DNA of 40,383 nucleotides from positions 1 through 40,383 of the forward strand of contig JAGCNI010000006.1 of NCBI GenBank assembly GCA_017646015.1. The letters are read 5' to 3'. This document shows, piece by piece, positions 1 to 7,357 of this stretch (positions within the stretch are counted from its first letter, which is position 1; each line of letters begins with the position of its first letter). The translations under genes and the position numbers were made by a program. Under the pieces are notes generated by a model. The model saw nothing but the letters and a program-made list of their open reading frames with translations, ran no database searches and was not told the origin of the DNA. This stretch comes from Lentisphaeria bacterium. Lineage in GTDB: Bacteria; Verrucomicrobiota; Lentisphaeria; Victivallales; UBA1829.

Positions 1-47
1 CCGGCAACGATCAGACCGGTAACGAAAGCAATCAGAATTGAGTACAT
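1..47 (-). CDS. 5' end of a small membrane protein gene (partial)
   Basis: Reading leftward, an AAGGA Shine-Dalgarno lies about six bases before an ATG at 47-45, followed by 15 open codons to the edge of the window. The peptide begins MYSILIAFVTGLIVAG, a hydrophobic N-terminus typical of an inner-membrane protein or signal anchor. The rest lies outside the window, so the family cannot be named. The ribosome binding site and the terminator upstream of it (182-215) support a new transcription unit starting here. Confidence 0.55.
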   Translation of the reverse strand, partial: MYSILIAFVTGLIVA

Positions 48-181
48 ACAAGATCCTTGTTTTTAGATTGTTGATAACAGAACTGCAGAAATATACAGCA
101 ACATTGTGTTATAATCAATCTGAAATCTGTAAAAAAAGAAATTTTTTCCGGGTAGTTGAGAGGATTTTTCTTCCGGGTGAT

Positions 182-215
182 AAAAAACCCTTTCCCCGGG
201 GTGGAGAAAGGGTTT
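182..215 (-). terminator. Intrinsic terminator of the M24 gene
   Basis: On the minus strand a perfect 10-bp stem, AAACCCTTTC (215-206) with GAAAGGGTTT (194-185), encloses an 11-base loop and runs directly into further Ts, giving a run of six. It lies about 30 bp after the stop codon of the M24-family gene. Confidence 0.85.
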
Positions 216-245
216 GTGATAACTGAAAATAAATCAGCTGAGAGA

Positions 246-1415
246 TCAGCCGAGTTTGCAGCAATCTAGATCCATGAATTTGTGGGAGAGCAGTTCGCAG
301 CCATCTTTCTTGATGATGCATCCGCGTTCCCAACGGAGACCGTAACCGTTACCGGTGAAGAAGGTATCGATCTGATAGGTCATGTTTTCCTGGAGTTTGT
401 AGTTGCTGGTCTTTTCGATCCAGGGGCTTTCAGTTTCCATGATACCGAGGCCGTGGACCGGACCGTAGAGCATGTAATCGCCCCAGCCCTGATCGCAACC
501 CCATTTTTCATAATCTTTAGCAATGGAGGAAGCTTCGACACCGGCTTTCATCAGTTCGAAGGTGTATTTGTGAGCGCGGAGACCGAATTCGACGAGAGCC
601 ATCTGTTCTTTCGGAAGAGTACCGAAATAGACCGGCAGACCGATGGAGGAGCTGTAACCACCGACGCGTGCGCCGATGTTGAGCTGGATGATTTCGTTCT
701 GTTTGATGGTTGCGCCTGTCGGACGGCTGATACCGTTGCTGGTACGATCGCCGCCGAAGCAGTAAAGGCTGTGACCTTCGTATTCACCGCCGTTTGCGTA
801 GATTTCACGCTGAGCGATACCGATGACCTGGAATTCGGTCATGCCCGGTTTCATTTCATTGAGGATAGCCTGAACAGCTTTTTCGGAAACTTTGAAGGCT
901 TCGCGATGGCATGCAAGTTCGTTTTCGCTCTTGAACCAGCGGAGCGGACGGAAGACTTCGTCAGCGACGACAACTTCTACGCCGGGGAGCTGGGATGCAA
1001 CTGCATCAAGAGTCGGTTTGGTCATGACAGCGGTGCCGACGAGACCGAGTTTGTTGAGCTTTTTGTCGCCCATAGCCATTTTGACAACTTTGTCATAGGT
1101 TGCCAGGGGGATGCCCGGATAATCCGGTTCAGCGGATTCGCGGTAGTTGAGGAGCAGAGCCACTTTGGGGAGGACGCTTCTGCCGCGAGCATATTTTTCA
1201 CTTTCCGGACCGATCAGGAGGACAGCGTCGCCTTCAGCAGGGACGAAGACACCGGCCTGTTCAAATGTGGGCCAGTATTCGCTGAGGTAGCGGACGTTGG
1301 CGAAGTCGGATTCAGTACCGTGAACGAGGCAGGCATCAAGACCGGCGGCTTTGATTCTTTCCTGGAATTTTGCGATTCTGTCGAAATACTCTTGTTTCGG
1401 AATAACGCAGGACAT
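246..1415 (-). CDS. M24 (creatinase / Xaa-Pro dipeptidase) family protein with altered metal ligands
   Basis: This 389-residue protein has the two-domain layout of prolidases and creatinases: a creatinase-type N-domain (about 10-150) and a pita-bread M24 domain (about 165-385). The usual five metal ligands are Asp, Asp, His, Glu, Glu. Here the first Asp is Asn246 (QLNIGA), the second is Ser257 (GYSSSIG), His321 (PVHGLGI) is kept, the first Glu aligns with Asp350 (YQIDTFF), and the last Glu is probably Glu363 (RWERG). Only part of the binuclear site remains, so it may act like metal-free creatinase or on a non-peptide C-N bond instead of as a dipeptidase. The ATG at 1415 follows a strong AAGGAG. 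It is a single-gene unit between a promoter (1490-1517) and a terminator (182-215). Family is clear; substrate is unknown. Confidence 0.85.
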   Translation of the reverse strand: MSCVIPKQEYFDRIAKFQERIKAAGLDACLVHGTESDFANVRYLSEYWPTFEQAGVFVPAEGDAVLLIGPESEKYARGRSVLPKVALLLNYRESAEPDYPGIPLATYDKVVKMAMGDKKLNKLGLVGTAVMTKPTLDAVASQLPGVEVVVADEVFRPLRWFKSENELACHREAFKVSEKAVQAILNEMKPGMTEFQVIGIAQREIYANGGEYEGHSLYCFGGDRTSNGISRPTGATIKQNEIIQLNIGARVGGYSSSIGLPVYFGTLPKEQMALVEFGLRAHKYTFELMKAGVEASSIAKDYEKWGCDQGWGDYMLYGPVHGLGIMETESPWIEKTSNYKLQENMTYQIDTFFTGNGYGLRWERGCIIKKDGCELLSHKFMDLDCCKLG

Positions 1416-1453
1416 GTTTTTTTCTCCTTGTTTGGGATTCCATGTTTTGTGAT

Positions 1454-1469
1454 GGAGCTTTTCAGCTCC
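1454..1469 (-). promoter_or_regulatory. Leader hairpin with GAAA tetraloop upstream of the M24 gene
   Basis: In the minus-strand transcript GGAGCT-GAAA-AGCTCC forms a 6-bp stem closed by a GNRA-type loop. It lies between the predicted promoter and the start codon. No U-tract follows in that direction, so it is more likely an mRNA-stabilising leader structure than a terminator. Confidence 0.4.
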
Positions 1470-1489
1470 GTTTTATCTCTCTGAATGTA

Positions 1490-1517
1490 AATATATTTTC
1501 GACTTTTGCAGAATCAA
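1490..1517 (-). promoter_or_regulatory. Promoter of the M24 gene
   Basis: On the minus strand TTGATT (1517-1512), a 16-bp spacer and TATATT (1495-1490) resemble a housekeeping promoter, about 75 bp upstream of the ATG. The same -35 / 16 / -10 arrangement recurs at 35811-35838. Confidence 0.5.
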
Positions 1518-1586
1518 GAATTTTTTTCAGAAAAAGTGCGCTTTTCACCTCTTTTTCAAAAAAATCATTCTGTTTTTCTGAAAATA

Positions 1587-1604
1587 AAATATAGTGCTAT
1601 ATTT
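1587..1604. repeat. Perfect AT-rich palindrome downstream of acpS
   Basis: AAATATAG-TG-CTATATTT is an 8+8 bp inverted repeat lying about 25 bp beyond the acpS stop codon. It may be a weak 3' hairpin or a protein-binding site. No gene start is close enough to assign it as an operator. Confidence 0.4.
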
Positions 1605-1628
1605 ATTCTTCCCCCGTTACGGTTTTTC

Positions 1629-2000
1629 TCAGTCTTCGATAATGACCGTTGCAACGGCGTGTGTTTTTTCATGACTGATGGATACATGAAAGTGTTTTGC
1701 TCCGAGAGCAGCAGCTGTCTCTGCCGCTTTTCCATGTACTGAGAGCAGGGGACGTCCGCTCGACGGATCGCGCAGGATTTGAATATCCTGAAAGGAACAT
1801 TGTGCGCCGATCCCGCAGCCGAGAGCTTTGGAGAATGCTTCTTTTGCCGCCCAGCGTCCGCAGATATAGTAAAGATCATTTCTGCTTTGTGTCTGTTCTT
1901 TTTCTGTGAGCAGATGCGATGTAAAAAGTTCCCCTTTCCGTTCCAGAACCTTTGCAATTCTGGCACAATCCACAATATCTGTACCGATTCCGAGAATCAT
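1629..2000 (-). CDS. acpS: Holo-[acyl-carrier-protein] synthase
   Basis: This 123-residue protein has the length and motifs of AcpS, which transfers 4'-phosphopantetheine from CoA to the serine of acyl carrier protein. The N-terminal GIGTDIVD carries Asp8 and the WAAKEAFSKAL helix carries Glu54; both are the Mg/CoA-binding residues of the family. HVSISHEKTHAVA near the C-terminus is also typical. Its ATG overlaps the radC stop codon by four bases (ATGA), so the two are probably translationally coupled as the last genes of the dnaA operon. Annotation is secure. Confidence 0.95.
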   Translation of the reverse strand: MILGIGTDIVDCARIAKVLERKGELFTSHLLTEKEQTQSRNDLYYICGRWAAKEAFSKALGCGIGAQCSFQDIQILRDPSSGRPLLSVHGKAAETAAALGAKHFHVSISHEKTHAVATVIIED

Positions 2001-2689
2001 TTGCGGCGTTCCTCCATCATTCCGTGTTCAAGGAAACTGAACGCATCTGTGCGGGAGACGATCAGATGATCCAGCAGGTCTATATCCAACAGGTGCAATG
2101 CTTTTGCAACTTCGGCAGTAAATTCTTTATCGGTAAAGGACGGGGTTGTATCGCCGCTCGGATGATTATGGACCACGATCACGCTTGCCGCTTTTTTCTG
2201 TAATGCATCTGCGGCGATGTTGCGGGGATAAATAACCGCACTGTCGATCGTACCTCTTGAGATGATTTTGGAATCAATGATCCTGTTTTTTACATTCAGA
2301 CAGATCAGCATCATGACTTCTTCGGTGAACCCCCCCAGTTTCATTCTTGCATATTCGCGGAGTTTCCGGGTAGAATTGAGTACATCGGTATTGGTGATTT
2401 CCGATTCCAGATAACGAATACAGAAATCGCGCATGAGTTTGAGCAGAAGGGCAGATTTTTCCCCCATTCCATCCACGGAACAGAGATCTTCTGTGGTGGC
2501 ATCCATGATCCCGCCGATATTTTTGAATTTCTGCAGAAGATTTCTGGCGATTGGTTTGACATCTCTGCGTTGGATGGCATAGGTCAGAAGCAATTCGACC
2601 ATATCATAGTCTGGAAAACCATCTCCTCCGGCTTTGAGATAACGTGTCCTAAGCCGTTCACGGTGTCCGCTGTTCAATGATTTGTCCAC
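1997..2689 (-). CDS. radC: RadC-family JAMM-domain protein
   Basis: RadC proteins have an N-terminal helix-hairpin-helix part and a C-terminal JAMM/MPN+ metallo-domain; the cellular role is debated despite the historical DNA-repair name. Here SVDGMGEKSALLL (about residues 71-83) is the hairpin, and VVHNHPSGD with Asp ten residues further gives the H-x-H-x10-D motif (His174, His176, Asp187). I place the start at the GTG at 2689, preceded by a perfect GGAGG nine bases upstream. A longer reading begins with TTG at 2776, but it has no clear ribosome site and overlaps the upstream PHP gene with family-atypical sequence. The product is then 230 residues, near the usual 220-230. It overlaps acpS by four bases. 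Confidence 0.92.
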   Translation of the reverse strand: MDKSLNSGHRERLRTRYLKAGGDGFPDYDMVELLLTYAIQRRDVKPIARNLLQKFKNIGGIMDATTEDLCSVDGMGEKSALLLKLMRDFCIRYLESEITNTDVLNSTRKLREYARMKLGGFTEEVMMLICLNVKNRIIDSKIISRGTIDSAVIYPRNIAADALQKKAASVIVVHNHPSGDTTPSFTDKEFTAEVAKALHLLDIDLLDHLIVSRTDAFSFLEHGMMEERRK

Positions 2690-2756
2690 AATGCTGTGCC
2701 TCCGGAGGTTTTCCTGAACAATACAGAAAGAGTGTTTCCCGGTGATACGCTCATTT

Positions 2757-3563
2757 TCAGGAGAAGGGCAGTTCAACGGGCTGTCTGTTCCGGAACGTCA
2801 GAATGGATCTGTATCCGGCTTCTTCCGCCAGTTCACGGGCGAGATCGAAATCTGCCCCGACATCTTCCGGTGCATGAGAATCGGATCCGAAAGTCAGTGG
2901 CATTCCGGCAGCTTTCGCCATTTTCAGAATTTCCAGAGAGGGATAGAGTTCATGCACTTTTTTCCGCAATCCGGCAGTATTGATCTCCATGGCGATCCCT
3001 TTTTCCCCGGCAACTTTCAGGGCTTCCTCAAGGCGTTTGTGAAAACGGTTCATATCGGAGGGATAAAGGGCAAATTTTTTAGGCAGATCCGGGTGCGCCA
3101 TGATGTCAAAATCAAAAGAGTTCACAAATTCACACATCAGATCCGCATAAGTATACCACACATAGTCCGGGCCTTCGGATTCCCACAATGGCAATGTTGC
3201 TTCATCATCAAATCCGAAAGAAACATAATGAATGGAACCGATCCGGTAATCAAACGGTTCATTTTCAATGGCTTTTGCGACTTCATCCATTCTTCCGGGG
3301 ACATAATCCAGTTCGATCCCGTAGAGGACTTCTGTTCCTGATCCGGCAGCTTTTTTCTGCAAATCACGCACGATCTGACGGTAGAGCGGGAATTCCGTTT
3401 CTTTCATCCTGACTTCTGAATCGTAGCCGACCGGCCACGGGATATGGTCGGAGACACCGAAAAAAGCCAGATTCCGTTCCTGTGCATATTTCAGATATTC
3501 ATCCGGAGTCCCGCACGCATGATTGCAAAGTGTTGTATGGGAATGAAGATCAGCATATTTCAT
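2757..3563 (-). CDS. PHP-domain phosphoesterase, histidinol-phosphatase (HisJ/HisK) type
   Basis: The 268-residue protein is a complete PHP-superfamily TIM barrel. Metal-binding motifs are visible: ADLHSHT with His7 and His9, His15, GVSDH with Asp39-His40, GSIHY, IMAHPD and GSDSHAPEDVG near the C-terminus. Length and motif order fit histidinol-phosphate phosphatase of the HisJ/HisK type, which makes histidinol. No other his genes are nearby, so a different phosphoester substrate is possible. An AAGGAT precedes the ATG. The gene starts six bases after the dnaA stop codon and must share its transcript. Confidence 0.85.
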   Translation of the reverse strand: MKYADLHSHTTLCNHACGTPDEYLKYAQERNLAFFGVSDHIPWPVGYDSEVRMKETEFPLYRQIVRDLQKKAAGSGTEVLYGIELDYVPGRMDEVAKAIENEPFDYRIGSIHYVSFGFDDEATLPLWESEGPDYVWYTYADLMCEFVNSFDFDIMAHPDLPKKFALYPSDMNRFHKRLEEALKVAGEKGIAMEINTAGLRKKVHELYPSLEILKMAKAAGMPLTFGSDSHAPEDVGADFDLARELAEEAGYRSILTFRNRQPVELPFS

Positions 3564-3569
3564 AATGGA

Positions 3570-4979
3570 TCATCCTTGTATTTTTCGTTTGACAGCAGTC
3601 ATATTCCGTCGGAAAGTATCATCTTTTTCACACATGGTTTTGACTTGGGAAACTGCATGAAGAACGGTTGCATGATTTCTGCCGCCGAACGCATTTCCGA
3701 TATCGACCAGAGAAAATTCTGTGAGTTCCCTGGCGAAATACATCGCCATCATCCGGGGTTCAGCAATATTTTTCGGACGTTTGCTCCCGGTGAGATCTGT
3801 AACACGCAAATTGAAATATTCTGCCACGACTTGCTGGATACGGTCAATGCTGACTTTACGGGTTTCCGCCTCCTTATCCAACATATCCGCAAGGATCCCT
3901 TCGGCTTCATCCATGGGAACCGGACGTCCCAGCATGGAGGAGTAAGCCACCAGTCGCATCAGAGCCCCTTTCAATGTACGGATACTGGAAGAGATGCGTT
4001 CCGCCACATAGTGGATCACATCGGGAGAGAGTTTCACCAGCTGATCTTTCTGTTCGGACTGCAGAATGGAAAGACGTGTTTCAAAGGTGGTGGGGGAGGT
4101 GATCTGTGTGGTCACACCGGATTCAAATCTTGAAACGAGACGTGCTTCCAGACCGCGAATTTCCGAGGGTTGTTTATCGGATGTCAGAATGATCTGTTTG
4201 CCTGCATTATACAAGGTATTGAATGTGTTGAAAAATTCTTCCTGGATCTGATCTTTTCCGCCCAGCTGGTGAACGTCATCGATCAGCAGCAGATCCACTT
4301 CCCGGAAATGATTCCGGAATTCAAAATGAGATTTGAATGTGGAATGGGTCCGCAGAGAATCCAGATAAGAATTCAGGAATGTTTCACAGGTCACATAACG
4401 CACGACTGTATTGGGATTGTTCTTATAAACTGCATTTGCAACAGCCTGGAGCAGATGTGTTTTTCCCATACCTGTACTGCCGTAGATATATAAAGGATTG
4501 AATTGCCCCGGATTCTGAGCCGCAGTCAATGCGGCAGAGTAGGCATAACGGTTTTCCTCACCGACAATGAAATTATCAAAGGTATAAGAAGGCAGACAGT
4601 TCGGTGCATTCTCCTGTCTGAGAGGTTTGACTTTGATTTCGCCCGCATCTTCATCTTCCCAGGAAATCTGGACGGGATTGGATTTTTCCCGGGGAAGGTC
4701 ATCTTTGGGATAGTCAGCCTGATGGCCGGTTTCAAAATCAAATGCGATCTCTCCGCCAGCGGCTTCTTCAAGTCCCTCGCAGAGATAGTCCTGATAGTTA
4801 TCGGTCAACCAGCTTGCAAACAGATCATCCGGTACACCGAGAATGATTTTCCGATCCTCCATACGGATCGGAACGATTGCAGCGAACCACTGCATATAGA
4901 CATGATCCGGCACTTTTTTCCGGATCAGGTCGCGTGCTTTCTGCCAAAGCACTGAAGCATTGGAATGCTCCTCTGTCAT
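3570..4979 (-). CDS. dnaA: Chromosomal replication initiator protein DnaA
   Basis: DnaA binds origin DnaA boxes and opens the duplex. The 469-residue protein has all four domains: an N-terminal interaction domain with a conserved Trp-rich start (about 1-80), an acidic linker, an AAA+ ATPase domain with Walker A GSTGMGKTH (about 167-175, Lys173) and Walker B LLIDD (231-235), and a C-terminal DNA-binding domain whose DIGNAFGGRNHATVLHA is the DnaA signature. I chose the ATG at 4979; a GTG at 5000 would add seven residues. Upstream is an AT-rich gap with DnaA-box-like sites. Downstream are PHP, radC and acpS, not the common dnaN-recF. Confidence 0.97.
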   Translation of the reverse strand: MTEEHSNASVLWQKARDLIRKKVPDHVYMQWFAAIVPIRMEDRKIILGVPDDLFASWLTDNYQDYLCEGLEEAAGGEIAFDFETGHQADYPKDDLPREKSNPVQISWEDEDAGEIKVKPLRQENAPNCLPSYTFDNFIVGEENRYAYSAALTAAQNPGQFNPLYIYGSTGMGKTHLLQAVANAVYKNNPNTVVRYVTCETFLNSYLDSLRTHSTFKSHFEFRNHFREVDLLLIDDVHQLGGKDQIQEEFFNTFNTLYNAGKQIILTSDKQPSEIRGLEARLVSRFESGVTTQITSPTTFETRLSILQSEQKDQLVKLSPDVIHYVAERISSSIRTLKGALMRLVAYSSMLGRPVPMDEAEGILADMLDKEAETRKVSIDRIQQVVAEYFNLRVTDLTGSKRPKNIAEPRMMAMYFARELTEFSLVDIGNAFGGRNHATVLHAVSQVKTMCEKDDTFRRNMTAVKRKIQG

Positions 4980-5142
4980 GTTAAAATCCCGTCCCTTCAC
5001 TTCAACTTATTAACACAAAACACTCCGCTTCAGGCAGATCGTCTTGTTTATTCATTTTTTTCTGCGGATATTCCTGCGATCCGCACCTGTTTTACGTACT
5101 GTCGGCTTTTTGTTATAAATACTTGAAAATAGGTTGTTTTGA

Positions 5143-5180
5143 GGTCAAATATACGAATAGATATATTTCCTATTCTGACC
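5143..5180. repeat. Compound inverted repeat in the dnaA upstream region
   Basis: GGTCA (5143-5147) pairs with TGACC (5176-5180), and inside it GAATAG (5155-5160) pairs with CTATTC (5170-5175), leaving a one-sided seven-base bulge. It lies in the AT-rich part of the candidate origin. Confidence 0.45.
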
Positions 5181-5211
5181 TTTTTTGAAAAGTCAAGCCC
5201 TTTTTTGAAAA
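5179..5211. repeat. 13-bp direct repeat CCTTTTTTGAAAA, 20-bp period
   Basis: Two copies, at 5179-5191 and 5199-5211, are spaced two helical turns apart. The second copy also pairs with TTCAAAAAA at 5227-5235. It suits a duplex-unwinding element or a protein-binding array near the DnaA-box-like sites. Confidence 0.5.
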
Positions 5212-5479
5212 AAATCAGATTTTTCTTCAAAAAAAGCTCTAACGAGCCTGTCTTCATACAGAAACAACTGTATTCTGAAAAGTTATCAACAAGTTATTAA
5301 CAATCGGCACCAGTCCCCGCAAGGACTATACCCTGTAATATGTCGTTGTTTTCAAAATATGCAAGTTGATTTTTTGATTTCTTGTGAAATTTATTTTTCA
5401 ATTTTTCTTACTTCCGGTCTTGACAACCTGATTTCCTTGTGAAAAATTCACAGTTGTTTCCTGGTTCTGCCGATCCGGT

Positions 5480-5494
5480 TTCCGGGGACCGGAA
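5480..5494. repeat. GC-rich hairpin TTCCGG-GGA-CCGGAA
   Basis: A perfect 6-bp stem with a three-base loop stands out in the AT-rich gap. No T-run follows on either strand, so it is not a standard terminator. Confidence 0.4.
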
Positions 5495-5564
5495 GAAATC
5501 CTTCTATAACCTTATATAAATATAAAGATGTCAAAGAAAAAATGCAAGGGAAAGATTTCCGGAA

Positions 5565-5592
5565 TTGCAAAAATTTCAAGATGCAGTATATT
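5565..5592 (+). promoter_or_regulatory. Possible promoter of ptsH-trkA-trkH
   Basis: TTGCAA (5565-5570), a 16-bp spacer and TATATT (5587-5592) lie about 75 bp before the HPr start codon. The -10 is good and the -35 is weak. Confidence 0.4.
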
Positions 5593-5666
5593 ATAAGGAA
5601 AGAGAAATAGTTGGTATCATTCCGGCATCGGGATGGTACTGTATTGTGTAAAGATGGAGATTGTTT

Positions 5667-5936
5667 ATGGTGGAAAAGAAAGTTCAGATCCGGAATCAGG
5701 CGGGGATCCATTGCCGTCCCTCCAGTTTGATCATGGGGGCGGTGGAACAATATGCGGGGCATCAGTTTCAACTGGAATCCTCCCGTGGGAACTCGAATCT
5801 TACCAGTATTCTGGATTTGCTGGCTCTCGGGCTGCAGAAAGGTGACACTGCCATATTGAAAGTCACCGGGCCGGATGAAGCTCAGGCTTGTGAAAAGATT
5901 GCAGAATTGTTGGAAAAAGAGTTTGATTTTCATTGA
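5667..5936 (+). CDS. ptsH: HPr-family phosphocarrier protein
   Basis: HPr relays phosphate from enzyme I to sugar permeases or regulatory EIIA proteins. The 89-residue protein has the family length. The active site GIHCRPSS contains His15 and Arg17, matching GLHARPAA. Ser47 in LTSILDLLALG sits at the position phosphorylated by HPr kinase in many bacteria, so both kinds of control look possible. The ATG at 5667 is chosen because a GGAGA motif ends six bases before it; a TTG two codons earlier lacks spacing. The neighbours are potassium transporter genes, not PTS genes, which suggests a regulatory HPr. Family assignment is firm; its partners are not in the window. Confidence 0.9.
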   Translation: MVEKKVQIRNQAGIHCRPSSLIMGAVEQYAGHQFQLESSRGNSNLTSILDLLALGLQKGDTAILKVTGPDEAQACEKIAELLEKEFDFH

Positions 5937-5983
5937 TTGCTGCATATCTGTAACCGAATGATAAAAAAAGGATTACAGGTTTT

Positions 5984-7351
5984 ATGAATATTATTATCGC
6001 CGGGGCGGGGGAATTGGGGCGTCTGCTTGCGACCAAGCTGACATCCAATCTGCATGATGTCGTATTGATCGATACTTCTGTGGAAACATTGGAACACATC
6101 AATGAATCGCTGGATGTCCGTCTGATCGAAGGAAGCTGTCTGGATCTTGAAGTCCTCCGCAATGCCGGAGCAGCGACAGCGGATGTGGTTCTTGCTGTGA
6201 GCGGCGATGATGCTGTCAATATTCTTTGTTGTCAGCTGGCATCCCGACTGGGGAGCCGTAAAACGATTTGCCGTGTGAACAACGCTTCATTTTTCTCGAA
6301 AGAGGGCGGGAATCTGACCCCGGAATCTTTCGGGATCTGGAAATTTGTATCGCCTCCGACGGAGTGTGTCCGCAAGATCCTGTCGATTCTGGAAGACCGT
6401 TTTCTGTATGAGGAGATCCGTTTTTCTCATCCGGATGCGGTGATGCGGGTGTTCGAGATTGCCCCCTCTTCGCTGTTGGCAGGAACCCGGATCAAAGATA
6501 TTCCTGCGGGCAATGACCTGATGCAGTCGATCCGTTTTGCCGGATTGATCCGGGAGAAACAATTTCTGATTCCTCATGGTGATACGATCCTTGTGCCGGG
6601 GGATAAAATCTATATTGCCGGCTTGGCGGAACGTGTACGGGATTTTATCCGTTGGGCATCGACCGATGAAGAATACAAACGGAAATTGCGTGTTGTGATC
6701 GTTGGTGCAACTCCGAATGCGGTTCTGCTGGCAAAAGCGATCTGTAATGAAAATCACGATGTGCGTGTGATTGAAAAAAGCCGCCGTGCCGGAGAAAAAT
6801 TTTCCGATTTTGTCCCGGCTGAAGTCCTTGTGATCAACGGCAGTCCGACCAATGAGGAAGTGCTGCGGGAGGCAGGAGCGGCAGACTGTGACGCTTTTAT
6901 CAGTACGGCACAGGATGATGAGGATAACATCCTCAGCTGTATTATTGCCAAACGTCTCGGGGCAAAGAAAACTATTCCGCTGACCTCCAAACCGGAGTAT
7001 ATCCGGATTGCTCCGACTATGGATATGATCGATTGTGCGATCAGTTCCACACTGGTGGCTGTCAATTCTGTTCTGCGTCTTCTTGAAACAGGAACAATGC
7101 GTGTGGATGCTTATCTGCAGATGCACTATGCCCAGTTGACAGAGTTCCGTGTTTCCAATTCATCTCCGTTGTGCGGAAAATCTCTTGCCTGCTGCAAACT
7201 GCCGCCTTCCACACTGCTGGCTCTGCTGTTCCGGGATAATGAAGTGATCACGCCATCCGGGGGAACTGTTCTGCAGCCGGGAGATATTGTTGTTGCCATT
7301 GTGACCCGGGAATCGGAAAAAGAATTGCTTCCGTTATTTCCGCAAAGGTGA
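5984..7351 (+). CDS. trkA: Trk potassium transporter regulatory subunit TrkA
   Basis: TrkA is the cytosolic nucleotide-binding ring that gates the TrkH potassium channel. The 455-residue length fits a TrkA with two RCK_N/RCK_C units. The first Rossmann fold is intact: GAGELG at 6-12 and acidic Asp30 ending strand 2, as in NAD-binding forms. The second unit begins near 235, but its glycine loop reads VGATPNA instead of GxGxxG, although Glu264 follows at the equivalent acidic position. The C-terminal half ends with PGDIVVAIV, typical of RCK_C. It lies 47 bp after ptsH and 6 bp before trkH, with a shared ribosome site near the stop codon, so the three genes probably form one operon. Confidence 0.93.
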   Translation: MNIIIAGAGELGRLLATKLTSNLHDVVLIDTSVETLEHINESLDVRLIEGSCLDLEVLRNAGAATADVVLAVSGDDAVNILCCQLASRLGSRKTICRVNNASFFSKEGGNLTPESFGIWKFVSPPTECVRKILSILEDRFLYEEIRFSHPDAVMRVFEIAPSSLLAGTRIKDIPAGNDLMQSIRFAGLIREKQFLIPHGDTILVPGDKIYIAGLAERVRDFIRWASTDEEYKRKLRVVIVGATPNAVLLAKAICNENHDVRVIEKSRRAGEKFSDFVPAEVLVINGSPTNEEVLREAGAADCDAFISTAQDDEDNILSCIIAKRLGAKKTIPLTSKPEYIRIAPTMDMIDCAISSTLVAVNSVLRLLETGTMRVDAYLQMHYAQLTEFRVSNSSPLCGKSLACCKLPPSTLLALLFRDNEVITPSGGTVLQPGDIVVAIVTRESEKELLPLFPQR

Positions 7352-7357
7352 TTTGCT

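Larger units (their letters stand above)
5001..5640. other. AT-rich intergenic region with DnaA-box-like sites; candidate oriC
   Basis: This gap separates divergent dnaA and ptsH and contains no convincing gene. Against TTATCCACA, TTATCAACA at 5283-5291 has one mismatch, and TTATTAACA occurs at 5294-5302 and 5007-5015. The first two lie 11 bp apart, one helical turn. TGTGAAAAA at 5438-5446 fits the relaxed box TTWTNCACA on the other strand. The 5141-5240 stretch is very AT-rich and carries a 13-bp direct repeat plus inverted repeats, as expected for an unwinding element. Genes diverge from this gap for several kb on each side. It could instead be only a dnaA autoregulatory region. Confidence 0.5.

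Noticed and set aside
282..1484. 400-codon open frame on plus, opposite the M24 gene
   Set aside because: Its translation shows no family motifs and is the antisense shadow of a clear M24 protein with a good ribosome site.
5448..5945. 165-codon open frame on minus across the ptsH upstream region
   Set aside because: It overlaps HPr antisense, has no ribosome site, and its composition is not protein-like.
6287..7126. 279-codon minus frame inside trkA
   Set aside because: Antisense to a well-supported TrkA; rich in His/Arg/Asn as expected of a shadow frame.
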